Below, piece by piece: positions 40,187 to 51,759 of a DNA stretch of 64,000 nt. The position numbers and the translations under genes are program-made. The stretch is from positions 112,001 through 176,000 of the forward strand of contig CAUYUJ010018623.1 of the NCBI GenBank assembly GCA_963575745.1. The letters run 5' to 3'. Source of the stretch: Prorocentrum cordatum. Its lineage: Eukaryota > Sar > Dinophyceae > Prorocentrales > Prorocentraceae. The notes beneath the pieces are model-generated. The model was not told the DNA's origin. It worked only from the letters and a program-made list of their open reading frames with translations, and searched no databases. Numbering within the stretch: the stretch's first letter is position 1; each line of letters opens with the position of its first letter.

Positions 40187-41096
40187 GTTCGCATCATATT
40201 AGCGCCGCGGATCCTTAATATGATGTTCGACCCCTTGGTGGACCAGTCAGGTCGGGATCGCGCCCATTGGTCTGCCCCAAGCCCTCGCCGCCCGAACGGC
40301 GCACGACCGAGACATGCACCCGAAATGGGCGCGTGGCCCGCAACCCAAAAGACACAAACTGTTTTTCTCAAACCCAAAGTTCAAGATGCCGCGATGTCGT
40401 TCTTCGTGACTTGATTGGCGTGTGCCATGCGGGCTGCGCGTCGGCCCATCGGCAGCAGTATTCTAGCCGCTTTTGCTCGAGAAGGGTACCCGACATCCGA
40501 CATTCGTTTGCTTGCCGGTATCTTTCTCCAGTCACGGCGATGGTTGCGCGGGCAGCTGCCATGCAGATGCTTGCGCAAAACCCATCGGGCGACATAATGC
40601 CGCAGCCGATAGGCGTGGATCCCGAGGTGGATCTCTGGGGGAATCGGAACCCACGCGATTGTTGATGATGAGAGGTGGGGAGGGGGTGGGGCGGGGTGGG
40701 ATTGAGGCCCGCTTCGGTTTCGACATCCATCGAACATATGTGGGATAACGATTGCCCCGAAGCCGGCTGGATGCAGGGGGGCCTCGAGAACGACGGCGGG
40801 GCTGGCCTCAGAGCGCATTTATTGCGCAGGTGGAAGGAAGGCAAGATGGCATCCAAGGGTCGATGGCTGAACCAACCGCCCTAAACATAGTCCCTCAGAA
40901 GATGCGGATGCCAAACGTGCCAGCGAATCGCACGGATGGACCAAATCAGGCCATTGACTTGAAACAGAATCGCCCCTTTGAGTGCGCGGGGGGAGGTGGG
41001 GAAGAGGCGGGGGGGGGGGGGGGGGCGAGCAGCGCAAGCTGGATATTGAGGGTCTTGTTCGGGCGTGGGACATTTCAGCCATAGGATGCATGCGCG

Positions 41097-42955
41097 GTGG
41101 CGTGGCACGCGATGAAAGCAGGAGGCAATGGGGCGGGGGATCTGGCATTGCCCCCAGAGTCATCGCACCGCACGCAGCACATTCGCGGCGCTTTTAATTT
41201 GCGGAGTCGGGGGCGCCTCTCCAGCGCGGCCGCTCCAGTCTGGGACAAAGCAACAGAGACCAGACAGGAGATTCAGTTCCCGTTGCCCCTGCCACGCGAA
41301 GCATTCGCATCGAGCTTTGCCGCGAACCTTGGCGATTTCAGCCTGCAGCAGCTGCCCCCAGATGAGATGCCACAGCAGTACCATACTCATCCGGCCACAG
41401 CCGTTCACGGTGACAAGTCGTTTCCCATAGGCTTCTACAGTGACGGAGTTCCGATCTCCAAGAAAGATGCATTTTTTTGCGTTTTTACTGGTCAAACATC
41501 AAGTCACAGGCTCGGCACTTAAGCATATCAGTTCGTAAGTCTGACTGTTGTTACTGCGGCTGCAAGGGCGCCTGCGCACTCGGGGCCATCCTGAGGGTTA
41601 TCGCGCGGTCTCTGAACGTGCTCGCTGGCGGCGTCTTCCCGTCCACGGACCACAGCGGGGCGCCGTTTTCTTCGGAGGAACGTGAACTGAACAGAGGGTT
41701 CGAACTAGCCAATGGCCTTCGTGGGGCCTTAGTTGAGTACCGTGCTGACTTATTGGAATTACATCCAGCCCTCGGTGTAAAACGGTGGGGCAGCCTGGAG
41801 TCCCAGTTTTTTGGTGTATATATATACTGATGTGTTGCTTATGTTGTTTATTTCTTTTCTGCGACTGTCGGAGGGCAGGTTTGCATGCGTGCCCACTTTC
41901 TTGTGCTGGCTACAACTAGAATACATGCACGGCTGATGTGTATGACGCTATGGTTCGTTCCTGTATCAAGGCAACCCGCATCGCCAGTAAACGGCAGCTG
42001 AACACACTTTGTAGATTGTACGAGGCGCGATCCAGGGATCGGCGGCTACGGCCTTTGGCGCGCATGCCCAGAACTAGGTTTGACCTCGGGGTGGCGCCTG
42101 GAACAGACAGGCCCAATCACAAACACCTACAATATCATGGACATCGAGTGTTTGATACGTGCGCCAGCTGAACATACTTTTTTCGACTCTGGGAATCATT
42201 TCGGGCTGAGTTTTATGGCCCCATTGTTTCTGTACCTGGTTTTACGATAGGTATGATTGCTTTAGATATTATGCACGTCGTGGGTTTAGGCATCGGCCAG
42301 TTCCTGCGCGGAAAAGCCCCGAGCATTCTCGCGGAGGGAAATTTCGCCAACAGCCAGTCGCGCACGCTCATCCTCAGACGCAATGAGAATAGACTTTATC
42401 TTCGTCGGCGCACGAAGGCGCATTACATCGCGAACCAGGCGATGTTTAGGCGCGGTCCGATGAGCCAGATATTCACAATCTCGCTCAAGCAGCTTTGCCC
42501 TCCCAGTAACCCACGACTGCATGCCAAAGCTGCAGAGACGCGCCACATGATGTGTTTGTTGCCCGAGTTGTGCAGAGAACACCCTGGTTTGTTCAGAGGC
42601 CTTGGGTTGTAATTGCCGCACTGTTGCGACCAGATGCAGCAATTCCAGATTATTGTTGCAACGAACCCCAGGCGCTTGTCCCGTGAAGCCCAAAGGGATC
42701 ACTTCGTGCACTTTGGGAAGAGAGCAGGCGGTCACGACGGTCACAAGGTGATCAAGCACCATATGTTTATCCATCTCGTGCAGCGTGCGCGCGTGATGGG
42801 AAATACCAGCAAGCATTGGACATATCTAGACGCAGGGGAGAACCGTGCGATGCGTGACATAGCCAGATCGTTGAATCACGGTTCCAATGTTTGCTTCAGT
42901 TTTCTGGAGAAGGTTATCCCTGATATGTGCGGAGAAAGCAAGCGAGGGGGGCAGG
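41097..42955 (+). pseudogene. Transposase-like relic (dinoflagellate repeat family), heavily broken
   Basis: Successive + strand frames read as parts of one protein. They are VWDKATETRQEIQFPLPL through FPIGFYSDGVPISKKDAFF (41230-41490), CCYCGCKGACALGAILRV and LRGALVEYRADLLELHPALG (41540-41790), and MIALDIMHVVGLGIGQFLRG (42253-42312). The last are AAETRHMMCLLPELC and KVIKHHMFIHLVQRARVMGN (42620-42800). The DGVP, Cys-rich, LDIMH and KHH...HL blocks in this order resemble large transposase-like proteins that are abundant in dinoflagellates, with a loose resemblance to CACTA/Tnp2-type enzymes. That assignment is from memory of the pattern and weak. No terminal repeats were found. Confidence 0.35.
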
Positions 42956-43021
42956 CGAGAGAGGGAACGAGCAACTTCTGGGGGCGGAGGGGGAGTGGAG
43001 GATTTCGAGTATTAGGTGCGT

Positions 43022-43068
43022 GCATGCGTATGCGTGTGTGTGTGTGCGTGTGTGCGTGTGTGCGTGTG

Positions 43069-43100
<32 letters not shown>

Positions 43101-43108
43101 CGTGTCTG
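43022..43108 (+). repeat. (GT)n microsatellite
   Basis: A nearly pure GT/GC dinucleotide run. Confidence 0.9.
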
Positions 43109-43109
43109 G

Positions 43110-43440
43110 TGCGTTATGTAGATGGAGGAGGAGGAGGAGGAGCTGGAGGACTCATCCAACCTCCGCGCCAGCACGCACAGAGAGGGTGCAGCTCGGCTGG
43201 GCGTTCCTCGTGCGTCGTCGTCGCCGCCTCTCTCCTTGAGCCCGTTCCTCCCCCCTCTTCCTCTTCTCCCTTTTCCTCCTCCCATCCACTGTCTCCCCCT
43301 GGGTCCTCATATGCTGACTCCCCCTCCCTATGTTTTCTCGGAAGCTCGAGCCTTCCGTCCTTTTCCTCCTCCTCCTCCTCCTCCTTCACGTCCTCCTCTT
43401 CCTCCTCCCCCTCCTCACCTTTGCCCCCATCAGGGGGAGA
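43110..43440. repeat. GGA tract followed by CT-rich polypyrimidine stretch
   Basis: A short GGAGGA run at about 43120-43150 leads to a CTC/CCT-rich stretch at 43240-43430. ORFs here are low complexity. Confidence 0.7.
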
Positions 43441-43544
43441 GCTTCAGCGCGGAGGGCGGCCGAAAGGGCGGCTAGCCATGACCATGCGTCCGGTGCTTGC
43501 TTCCTGCTTCAGGCATAACTCAATTTACAGGTTCCGCCGCGCGG

Positions 43545-43585
43545 GGCCGAAGGGCGATCGATCCACGATCGATCGCCTTTCGGCC
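43545..43585. other. 18-bp hairpin with a five-base loop
   Basis: GGCCGAAGGGCGATCGAT (43545-43562) pairs with 43568-43585 at 17 of 18 positions around the loop CCACG. It is the strongest compact hairpin seen outside the repeats. Confidence 0.85.
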
Positions 43586-43689
43586 GTGCACTCCCGCCCC
43601 CGGCGCCGAGGCTCACCCCGACCCCGTGCGCGCGGCTCGCTCCCTGAGCGGAAGTGAATCGACGTGTGGCCATCACACCTGTCGGCACC

Positions 43690-44310
43690 ACCACCATATA
43701 CATTTAGATATGTATGTGTACATATATATGCATACATACGTACATACATACATGCATACACGCATGCATACTTATATACATACATGCACACATACATACA
43801 TATATATATATACATACATACATATGCACACATACATACATACACACATACATGCCTAAACACATACATACCGACAGACCGACAGACACACAGACAGACC
43901 GACATACTTGCATACATACACGCATACATACATACACACATATATGCACATGCAGGCATATACGTAAACGTACATGTATAGATGCGCACACGCATGCATA
44001 GACACTTGCATGCATATGCACATACATGTGTTCACACACGTGCAAGTATACACGCATACATAACATAGCAATGCGTAACCCACCATAACATATAAACACC
44101 TTACATACCATACAGCACAGCCGCTACAATCCCATAACACAACAGAGCATGCCATAACACAATATATCATATCATACCAACATTTATCATACCATAACAT
44201 ACCATACACACATGTTACGTACATGCCCGCATGAATGCATGCATGCGTACATACATGCGTGAACGTCCGTAGGTATGTGTACCTATACACATGTATGCAT
44301 ACATACATAT
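43690..44310. repeat. (ACAT/ATGC)n tetranucleotide-rich region
   Basis: Long runs of CATACATA, CATGCATA and related tetramers fade into imperfect ACCATA units. ORFs within it are artefacts of the repeat. Confidence 0.9.
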
Positions 44311-44476
44311 GTGAATACGTGGCACCCCGCAGATGCGGATAAGAGTGTGTGTGTGTGGGGGGGGGGGTCGTCGGCAGTCTGCGAAACTCTAGAGAAGCCC
44401 GCCGCAAGCGCCAAAGTTTCACACATTACATAACGAGCCCTCCGCAAGCGCAGTCTTTGTATAAAAAAATGCGGCT

Positions 44477-44755
44477 GGGGCGCGGATGGGTCGCAAATGG
44501 CTCGCGGCTGGGTCGTTGGCGGGTCGCGGGTGGGTCGCGGAGTGGGTCGCGGGTGGGTTGCAAGTGGGTCGCGGATGGGTCGCGGGGGTGGGTCGCGGGT
44601 GGGTTGCAAGTGGGTCGCGGGCGGGTCGCGGATGTGTCGCGGGTGGGTCGCGGGGTGGCTCGCGGGTGGATCGCGGCATGGGTCGCGGTTGGTTCGTGGG
44701 GTGGTTCGCGGGGTGGGCCGCGGGGTGGGTCGCGGGGTGGGTGACGGGGTGACTA
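44477..44755 (+). repeat. GGGTCGCGGGTG-type minisatellite
   Basis: Units of about 12 bases (GGGTCGCGGGT, GGGTCGCGGAT, GGGTTGCAAGT) repeat head to tail; the run is strongly G-rich on the + strand. Confidence 0.92.
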
Positions 44756-45024
44756 CATTGCATTGCATTGCAGTGTTAAAGATTGAACACACTTGTGCAT
44801 GCGAACAATTACGATACTTGGAATACGAAGACTAAACATCATAACAATGATGATTGTACCGTTACATTTAACATGACAATACGTGCAATATGCGTCTAGG
44901 TCATACTTGTTGTTTGTTGGCATATATGATGGGCGCGAACTTGTCAATGTGTTTGCATGGTTGTATGCACACTGTCAACATAACAACATCTCTATGCCTT
45001 GATGGTTTCTATGACGTCTTCATT

Positions 45025-45235
45025 TTTTCCAACCCTCCTTGATTGGGTATTCCTCTTGAATAAGTGACTGTGGTCTCCACCTTCCGTCCTCCCGCCTCCC
45101 TCCCTCCTCATGCGTCCTGTTTCCTGCTTTATTCCCAACCCTCCTTGGTTGGGTATTCGGTTTGAATAGAGCACTGCTCGCGCGTCTCCTCCCGCCTGCC
45201 TCCTGCCTCCTGCCTGCCTCCTCCTGTCTTGCCTG
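45025..45235 (+). repeat. Two imperfect copies of a CCAACCCTCCTTG unit
   Basis: CCAACCCTCCTTGATTGGGT and CCAACCCTCCTTGGTTGGGT, each followed by ATTC and TTTGAATA/CTTGAATA, lie about 100 bases apart and precede the 101-bp array. The upstream stretch 44756-45024 holds nothing recognised. Confidence 0.65.
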
Positions 45236-47160
45236 CGGGGGGCTGCGACCTGTGAAACTGTCGCTACTTTTGAGGCCTGCTGGGGGGGGCAGCACAGTGA
45301 CGCCACGCGCGGACCCAGATTCGACCTCGCCATCCCTGGGGGCTGCGATCTGTGAAACTGTCGCCACTTTCGAGGCCTGCTGGGAGGGCCCAGCGGAGTG
45401 GGGCCATACGCAGATTCAGATTAGACCTCGCCATCCCTGGGGGGGCTGCGACCTGTGAAACTGTCGCCACTGTCGAGGCCTGCTGGGGGTGGGCAGCACA
45501 GTGACGCCACGCGCGGACCCAAATTAGACATCGCCATCCCTGGGGGCTGTGATCTGTGAAACTGTCGCCACTTTCAAGGCCTGCTGGGAGGGCCCAGCGG
45601 AGTGGGGCCATACGCAGATTCAGATTAGATCTCGCCATCCCTGGGGGGCTGCGACCTGTGAAACTGTCGCCACTTTCGAGGCCTGCTGGGAGGGCCAGCA
45701 CAGTGACGCCACACGCAGATTCAAATTAGACCTCGCCATCCCTGGGGGGGTGGGGGGGCTGCGATCTGCGGAACTGGCGCCACTTTCGAGGCCTGCTGGG
45801 GGGCCCAGCACAGTGAGGCCACACGCAGACCAAAATCAGACCTCGCCATACCTGGGGAGATGCGATCTGTGAAATTGTCGCCACTTTCGAGGCCTGCTGG
45901 GGGGTCCAGCGGAGTGACGCCCCACGCTGACTCAGATTAGACCTCGCCGTCCCTGGGGGGCTGCGATCTGTGAAACTGTGGCCACTTTCGAGGGCTGCTG
46001 GGGGGTCCAGCGGAGTGACGTCATACGCGGACTCAGATTAGACCTCGCCATCCTTGGGGGGCTGCGATCTGTGAAACTGTGGCCACTTTCGAGGGCTGCT
46101 GGAGGGTCCAGCGGAGTGATGCCCTACGCAGATTCAGATTAGACCTCGCCATCCCTGTGGGGCTGCGACCTGCGAAACTGTCGCCACTTTCGAGGGCTGC
46201 TGGGGGGCCCAGCGGAGTGACGTCATACGCAGATTCAGATTAGACCTCGCCATCCCTGGGGGGCTGCGATCTGCGAAACTGTCGCCACTTTCGAGGGCTG
46301 CTGGGAGGGCCCAGCGGAGTGGGGTCATACGCAGATTTCGATAAGACCTCGCCATCCCTGGGGGGCTGCGATCTGCGAAACTGTCACCGCTTTCGAGGGC
46401 TGCTGGGGGGCCCAGAGGGTGGGGTGGGGTCATGCGCAGATTCAGATTCGACCTCGCCATCCCTGGGTGGTTGCGATCTGCGAAACTGTCACCACTGTCG
46501 AGGGCTGCTGGGGGGTGGGGCAGCGGAGTGACGCCCTACGCAGATTCAGATTAGACCTCGCCATCCCTGGGGGGCTGCGATCTGCGAAACTGTCACCACT
46601 GTCGAGGGCTGCTGGGGGGCGCAGCGGAATGACGCCCTACGCAGATTCAGATTAGACCTCGCCATCCCTGGGGGGCTGCGATCTGCGAAACTGTCACCAC
46701 TTTCGAGGGCTGCTGGGGGGCCCAGCGGAGTGACGTCATACGCAGATTCAGATTAGACCTCGCCATCCCTGGGGGGCTGCGACCTGCGAAACTGTCGCCA
46801 CTTTCGAGGCCTGCTGGGGGGCCCAGCACAGTGAGGCCACACGCAGACCAACATTCGACCTCGCCATACCTGGGGGGCTGCGATCTGTGAAAATGTCGCC
46901 ACTTTCGAGGCCTGCTGGAGGGTCCAGCGGAGTGGGGGCCATACGCAGATTCAGATTAGACCTCGCCATCCCTGGGGGGCTGCGATCTGTGAAACTGTGG
47001 CCACTTTCGAGGGCTGCTGGGGGGTCCAGCGGAGTGACGTCATACGCGGACTCAGATTAGACTTCGCCATCCCTGGGGGGCTGCGATCTGCGGAACTGGC
47101 GCCACTTTCGAGGGCTGCTGGGGGGCCCAGCGGAGTGACGTCATACGCAGATTCAGACTA
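45236..47160 (+). repeat. 101-bp tandem repeat array
   Basis: About 19 copies of a unit of 101-103 bases contain CTGCGATCTGTGAAACTGTC, GCCACTTTCGAGG, GCTGCTGGGGGG, CAGCGGAGTGACGTCATACG and GACCTCGCCATCCCTGGGG. Copies vary in two alternating flavours (GGCCTGCTGG with CAGCACAGTG, and GGGCTGCTGG with CAGCGGAGTG). The second half is more homogeneous. Most units contain a TGACGTCA or related palindrome. Confidence 0.95.
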
Positions 47161-47164
47161 CCCC

Positions 47165-48580
47165 CCATTCCATCCTTCTCCTGCCCCTCGTTCCTGTCCC
47201 CGCTATTCTTCAAGCCTGGGGCTTCAATCCTCGTTTTTTCGATCGTCGTCCTGTGAGTCGTGCAGCGCATGCGCATCCCATGTAGTTTGTGCAGCAATTC
47301 ACCGCGTCTACACTGTCGCGGTTCCTGCTAATGTTGGCCTACTCCTCTTGCCGCTTGATGCACGTGGGTTGGGTACGTCGCAGGGTAATTTCTATGTTGT
47401 CTTGTTTTGTTGCTCGCGTCTTGATTTTAAATCAAGTCGTTTGCACACGTTTCAATTAAGTTGAAACGCTCGGATGACAGGGTTCGATGGCTGGTGGTGG
47501 CAGGACACCCAATAGTCGAGCGGGTCATCGTGGACTGCCGACCTCCCGGGGCAGGAGAGGAGGCCCGCGGAACTGCTACACCACTGGCTGCCAGTCGGGT
47601 CCGCGCTCGCCAACGGTGCCCCATAAATTCCGTGCGAGAGCCCCGCAGAGGGCCCGCGACTCCGCCGAGGCAGTCTGAGCCTGGTCTTCGCCGCAGCCAC
47701 GACGCAGGCAGCCGCAAGGGCGAAGATTGCGAGGCGGGACGACAACGCGTTCTGGCGACTGGCTTCTTTAGCAATGTATTGGTCCGTGCTGCCGCGCCGA
47801 TTGCAGCCCCCGCTGAGCAGGTAATCGGCCTGGTCGCAGATTCGTCATTGACTTACGCCATGCCTTTGCGCCAGCGTGTCCTACACTCTCGGGGACGCAC
47901 GCAGATCCCTGAGGACGACGTTTGGGGGCATGCGGTCGCCGCTGCGCTCATTGGACCTGATTCCGAACGCCGGTGCGATCTCGGGCGTCCTCGGGCCATT
48001 TCTGTTCGGACATCTGGACAACGATGCCGGAGTGCGCCGCCAAGTCGATATGCGAGAAGGACGAGTCCAGTGAATTGTCGGCGGAACAATTGCGAAGGCT
48101 TCGCGCGGAGTTCGCCGGTCTGTTTGGAGGCGTCGACTTCGCAGCGGCCCGGTCCGACTCGCGCACCGGCGACAGCTGCCATGGGTTGTTGGCCGGCTTG
48201 GCCAGCCGAGCAGAGGGCCCCAGAGCATCCGTGACACGTGCTTCTTGGCGGGGGCACCGGCCAGGATTGAGCTCCAGCCGGAGGTCGATGCAGTCTTCCC
48301 AGTTGAGGATGTGAATAGAACCCGTATTATACCCTCATATATATATATATATATATATACTCCTTATCTTCACTCTCCTGCGCCTGGCCGTTTGGGCTCA
48401 GGTATTGGATTAGATACATCAGACATTTGATCGTGCAGGAGGAACAGATATCCATTTTTCCTTCTTTTCCTCTACCAGTGGATCAGGGGTTCTGTACCTT
48501 TGTACTTCAACCCATACACAGGTTATCAGCCCTTAAAGGTCACAGTTCATCGAACCCCGCGTCGCGATCTCGCACGCGGC
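47165..48580 (+). other. Region without a supported gene; (TA)n at 48331-48358
   Basis: Several overlapping ORFs of 100-257 codons exist (for example 47461-48234), but none shows recognisable domains or consistent composition. An AT-rich (TA)n run lies at about 48331-48358. If the copia element has a 5' LTR it should be in the right part of this stretch; I could not match it to sequence after 57.17 kb. Confidence 0.4.
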
Positions 48581-48584
48581 CTCG

Positions 48585-50345
48585 ATGGAACCCAAGCGGC
48601 GCATGCGCCGTAAGGGGTCCGTCGGGGTCTCGCGTCCGAGCTCTCCGACGGCGCGACGGCTCGGTGATGAGTTGGAGAGCCTTACAGTGGACCGTGTGGG
48701 TGTCCCAGATACCCCCCCCAACTCAAACGGACCCGAGGCGCGGCTAGCTGCTGAACTTCACCGCCACGCCGCCCGCGGGGGGACAGGAGAAGGAGTAGGA
48801 GCAGGCAGTCGAGAATTTCACACGCCTACCTTCGCACCTCCATCTCCTCTTCCGTCGGGAGCAATCCCAACTGCTTCGGGCGCGAGCCCCACTGGTCCCG
48901 ATACTCCAGGGCGCTTCCGCGCTAGCCGCCGATGGAACACCGGTACTGGCCCGACCAGTCCCGCGACCGTCCCCGTAGCGGAGCACGTTGCTGCTTTTGA
49001 GGAGCTCGGTAGACCAGTGTCGGCACAGCCTCAGCCGCAGTACCCCCAGGTATCATCTCGTCAGACACCACACACACGGCCCTAGCCGCAGCTCGTCCTT
49101 GCGTAACCGTCGTGAGGCCACAGGCCCATACGACGAGAAAAGGTCGAGCCCGCGCGCCGCCTCTCAGAGGCCATACACTCCTCGCGAGAGGATGCAGCAG
49201 GGGACTGACGCTCCCCATCTCTCCCTCTCAGACGACCTGCTGGCGGTGACGTCCGCTGCAGGTGAGATTGCTGAGCTCAGAGACCAGGTTGAAACCTTCG
49301 TGCCCAGGCAGTACTCTGGACCGATGCAGAGCGTTCAGACGAACGCTGCCAACACTGCTGCGCTACGTCAAGATTTTGACGGCGCCTTGGCGATCATATA
49401 TTCCAGGATCGCTGAAGATAGCCGCATCTTAGGTGAGCTGCAGTATCAGGTTGACCGTGAGGTGTCACACCCAGGTGAAGGGTCAGCGACGGTCGAGCAC
49501 CTGCGCAACTACCTCGCGCAGATGGAGCAACAGCTTGTGATCGTCCGTGACACGGGCGTTTCAGCGGTCAGGATCCTACATGATGAGATCCACGACCAGC
49601 TCCGAAACCGACCGCCTCCAGCTGAGGCAACCGACCTTGGCGACGTCCAGTCTCATATCAATGATCTTCGATCCCACATGGGCCACGCTACGGCGACGCT
49701 TCGCGCTGAAGCGAACGCCAACTCGTCGAACCTGAACGGCGCGTTGCAAAACGCTGAGAGAGTTATCGCTCAAAGGCTTGACGCGGCGAACGCTGTCGTG
49801 CAGCCACTCACTAACCGGATCTCTGAAATCGAGCAGCGTTTCCCTAGTGCACAGGGCGCCCTGGCAGAGTTGCGTGTCGGACGAGCCCAGACTGATCAGC
49901 TGGGATCTCCTCCTGCGGTTTACGATTTCGCCCACCTCACTGACAGGTTGCAGGAGGTTGAGACGGCGGCGGGCCACGCGCAGTCTGAGCTCCCCCAGGC
50001 TATTCGCGAGAGAGATGCTGAAAAGGTACGTGTCGAGGAGTGTCTCACACGTCTGGACAGTGAAATGGAGGCACACAGCGCCCGTCTCCGAGCCCACGAG
50101 CAACGACTTGATCGGCATTCACAACGCTCCCGGGATACTGAGGGCCAAAAAGTGGACCAGATACACGAGGATTTGACAAGCTGGACAAATCAGTTGATTG
50201 ACCGCGCCAACGACACTACACTTCACCTTCAGCCTACAACCGGCCTGTCCAGGCCGACGGCAGCGTCCGCTGAAGCACCGCGCGCTTTTGCAGGACAACA
50301 ACGACGTACGTCACCAGGAGCAGCCCCGCGGCAGCTTCGGCGCAG
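48585..50345 (+). CDS. Copia gag, N-terminal coiled-coil region
   Basis: Two overlapping frames contribute: 48585-49085 (MEPKRRMRRKGSVGVSRPSS, Pro/Ser-rich) and then 48988-50742, in which protein character is good from about 49140 to 50270. The latter is mostly alpha-helical and rich in Glu, Gln, Arg and Ala, with heptad-like stretches such as LRNYLAQMEQQLVIVRDTG and HLTDRLQEVETAAGHAQSEL. This suggests a long coiled coil that would drive particle assembly. The frame change near 49085-49140 and another near 50300 are breaks or introns. There is no direct homology I can name; the assignment rests on position ahead of the gag core. Confidence 0.55.
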
Positions 50346-50409
50346 ACACGCCACGTGTCACCCGTGCGCACAGAACCAGCTACCGACGGTGTACCGATAC
50401 CCTCACAAC

Positions 50410-50846
50410 CACTGTCTGCGATTTCGGTCAATACTATTACTCCTATCAAGGAGTCAGACACCGTCCGAGTCCCCGTCTTGCCTAAGATCACACAACTGCT
50501 TGAGTGGCAGCGAAAGGTACGGAAGAATTTTGGGGCCGCTTCAGGGCGACCATCCAAAGCATATGCTTTCCTATGCGTGGCTGAACCGCCCGAATGTACC
50601 TTTGAGGACTTACAAGACAGCGGGGACTTCGAGAGCGTCGATTGCAAACTCGCTACCGCTTTCAGCGACATCTTCTCCTCCGATCTGCGTTGCCAGATCA
50701 GGCTCGTCGAGACCAGAGAGCACAAAGCAGGACGCATGCTGAAAGGACGCCGGATCTACTGGCACATCCTGCAGTCCTACAAAGTGACAGAGGTTGATGA
50801 CGACCTACACGATTTTGAGCGCCTCAAAGAACTGAGGATGAGATGA
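50410..50846 (+). CDS. Copia gag capsid-like core
   Basis: The frame 50355-50846 contains VRVPVLPKITQLLEWQRKVR, VDCKLATAFSDIFSSDLRCQ and AGRMLKGRRIYWHILQSYKV. This is the pattern seen in capsid-like regions of dinoflagellate copia gag proteins: a Trp-Gln/Arg-Lys helix, a DxKLxTA helix, and a KGRxxYW element. It stops at 50846 within a segment (DLHDFERLKELRM) that should join the next ORF, so a frameshift lies at 50840-50850. Confidence 0.55.
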
Positions 50847-50850
50847 GGAT

Positions 50851-51654
50851 TTGCAACGATTCATTACCGACTGGTGCGCTTTACTGTTGGATTGCCGAGA
50901 GGCACCCGACCCGCAGATCTTGGAATCTCTGTTTCGCACGCAGATTCGCCGACATGCCTGGATGAAACAGGATATGTACGAGTACCAGCGCATGAAGATA
51001 AGCGACCCGAATCGTACCTATGATTGGCTCCGGCAGCGCGTTCTAGACGTACTGGAGCTCAACCAACTCGAGAAGAATCATAACAAGTTGAGGTACGAGT
51101 ACGAGAACCGTTCTCAGGCGAACATCTGCGCAGCATGGAAGAAAGGCAATTGTCGCAACGATGAACGCTGCAAGGTTTTACATACCTTTTCCAGGGATGG
51201 GAAGGGCAGCAGATCTTCCCGAGCATCGAACGCTGGCGGCAACACTCGCCGTAGCGTCTCAGCCCCTGCGAGTTCCAAGAGGCCAGGATCGAAGCCGTGT
51301 TGTTTCGAGTTCGCCAAGCGCAGCTCTTGCGCACGCGGCGACACGTGCAGCTTCCCACATACGGTGCAGCGCAGTTACTTCGCACAGAACAAGCGCCACA
51401 AGGGTGACAAATGCAAGCGCGCTCACCTGGCACCTGGTACGAAGACAACTGAGAGAAGCCCCAGCCGCCCACGGACTTCCAGCCAGGATAGTCGTGGCCG
51501 ACCGCCATCCCGCGGATCAGGGAGCCGACGCTCTCCACAACGCGGGGGGGTTCGACGTGCCGGGGGCTCGCACAACGGACGTGACAACCGATGCCACTAC
51601 GACCGATCTCGATCATTCTCCGGGAAATTTACAGACGTCGAGAGGCCGATCTGA
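50851..51654 (+). CDS. Copia gag C-terminal part with two CCCH zinc fingers
   Basis: After a helical segment (TDWCALLLDCREAPDPQILE, LRQRVLDVLELNQLEKNHNK), two CCCH-type fingers are seen: CAAWKKGNCRNDERCKVLH near 51127-51183 (C-x7-C-x5-C-x3-H) and CFEFAKRSSCARGDTCSFPH near 51300-51360 (C-x8-C-x5-C-x3-H). A third, partial Cys/His set (HKGDKCKRAH) follows. CCCH fingers usually bind RNA, so they probably replace the CCHC knuckle for packaging element RNA. The C-terminal tail is Arg/Ser-rich. The next frame, with the protease, overlaps from 51591. Confidence 0.75.
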   Translation: MQRFITDWCALLLDCREAPDPQILESLFRTQIRRHAWMKQDMYEYQRMKISDPNRTYDWLRQRVLDVLELNQLEKNHNKLRYEYENRSQANICAAWKKGNCRNDERCKVLHTFSRDGKGSRSSRASNAGGNTRRSVSAPASSKRPGSKPCCFEFAKRSSCARGDTCSFPHTVQRSYFAQNKRHKGDKCKRAHLAPGTKTTERSPSRPRTSSQDSRGRPPSRGSGSRRSPQRGGVRRAGGSHNGRDNRCHYDRSRSFSGKFTDVERPI

Positions 51655-51759
51655 TAGATCATCACGATCATCTCCCCGAGGACGAGACGGGCGTGGCGGA
51701 GGGCGCGGCAATCCACGTGGCCGCGACAGATCATATGGCAGCGACAGGACGTGACCGAC

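Noticed and set aside
43664-44422. ORFs encoding Tyr/His/Cys-rich peptides in the tetranucleotide region
   Set aside because: They are direct translations of ACAT/ATGC repeats, open on both strands, with no other support.
47461-48234. 257-codon ORF upstream of the copia element
   Set aside because: Several equally long overlapping ORFs exist on both strands in this GC-rich stretch, none with domains or a consistent protein-like composition.
48385-48405. Relic of the dinoflagellate spliced leader (CCGTTTGGGCTCAGG)
   Set aside because: It matches the spliced-leader sequence only partly, and no gene follows directly, so it cannot be separated from chance.
48860-48890. TASGAS in the copia gag as another AASGA copy
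   Set aside because: The DNA (ACTGCTTCGGGCGCGAGC) differs from the motif at several positions. Only the amino acids are similar.
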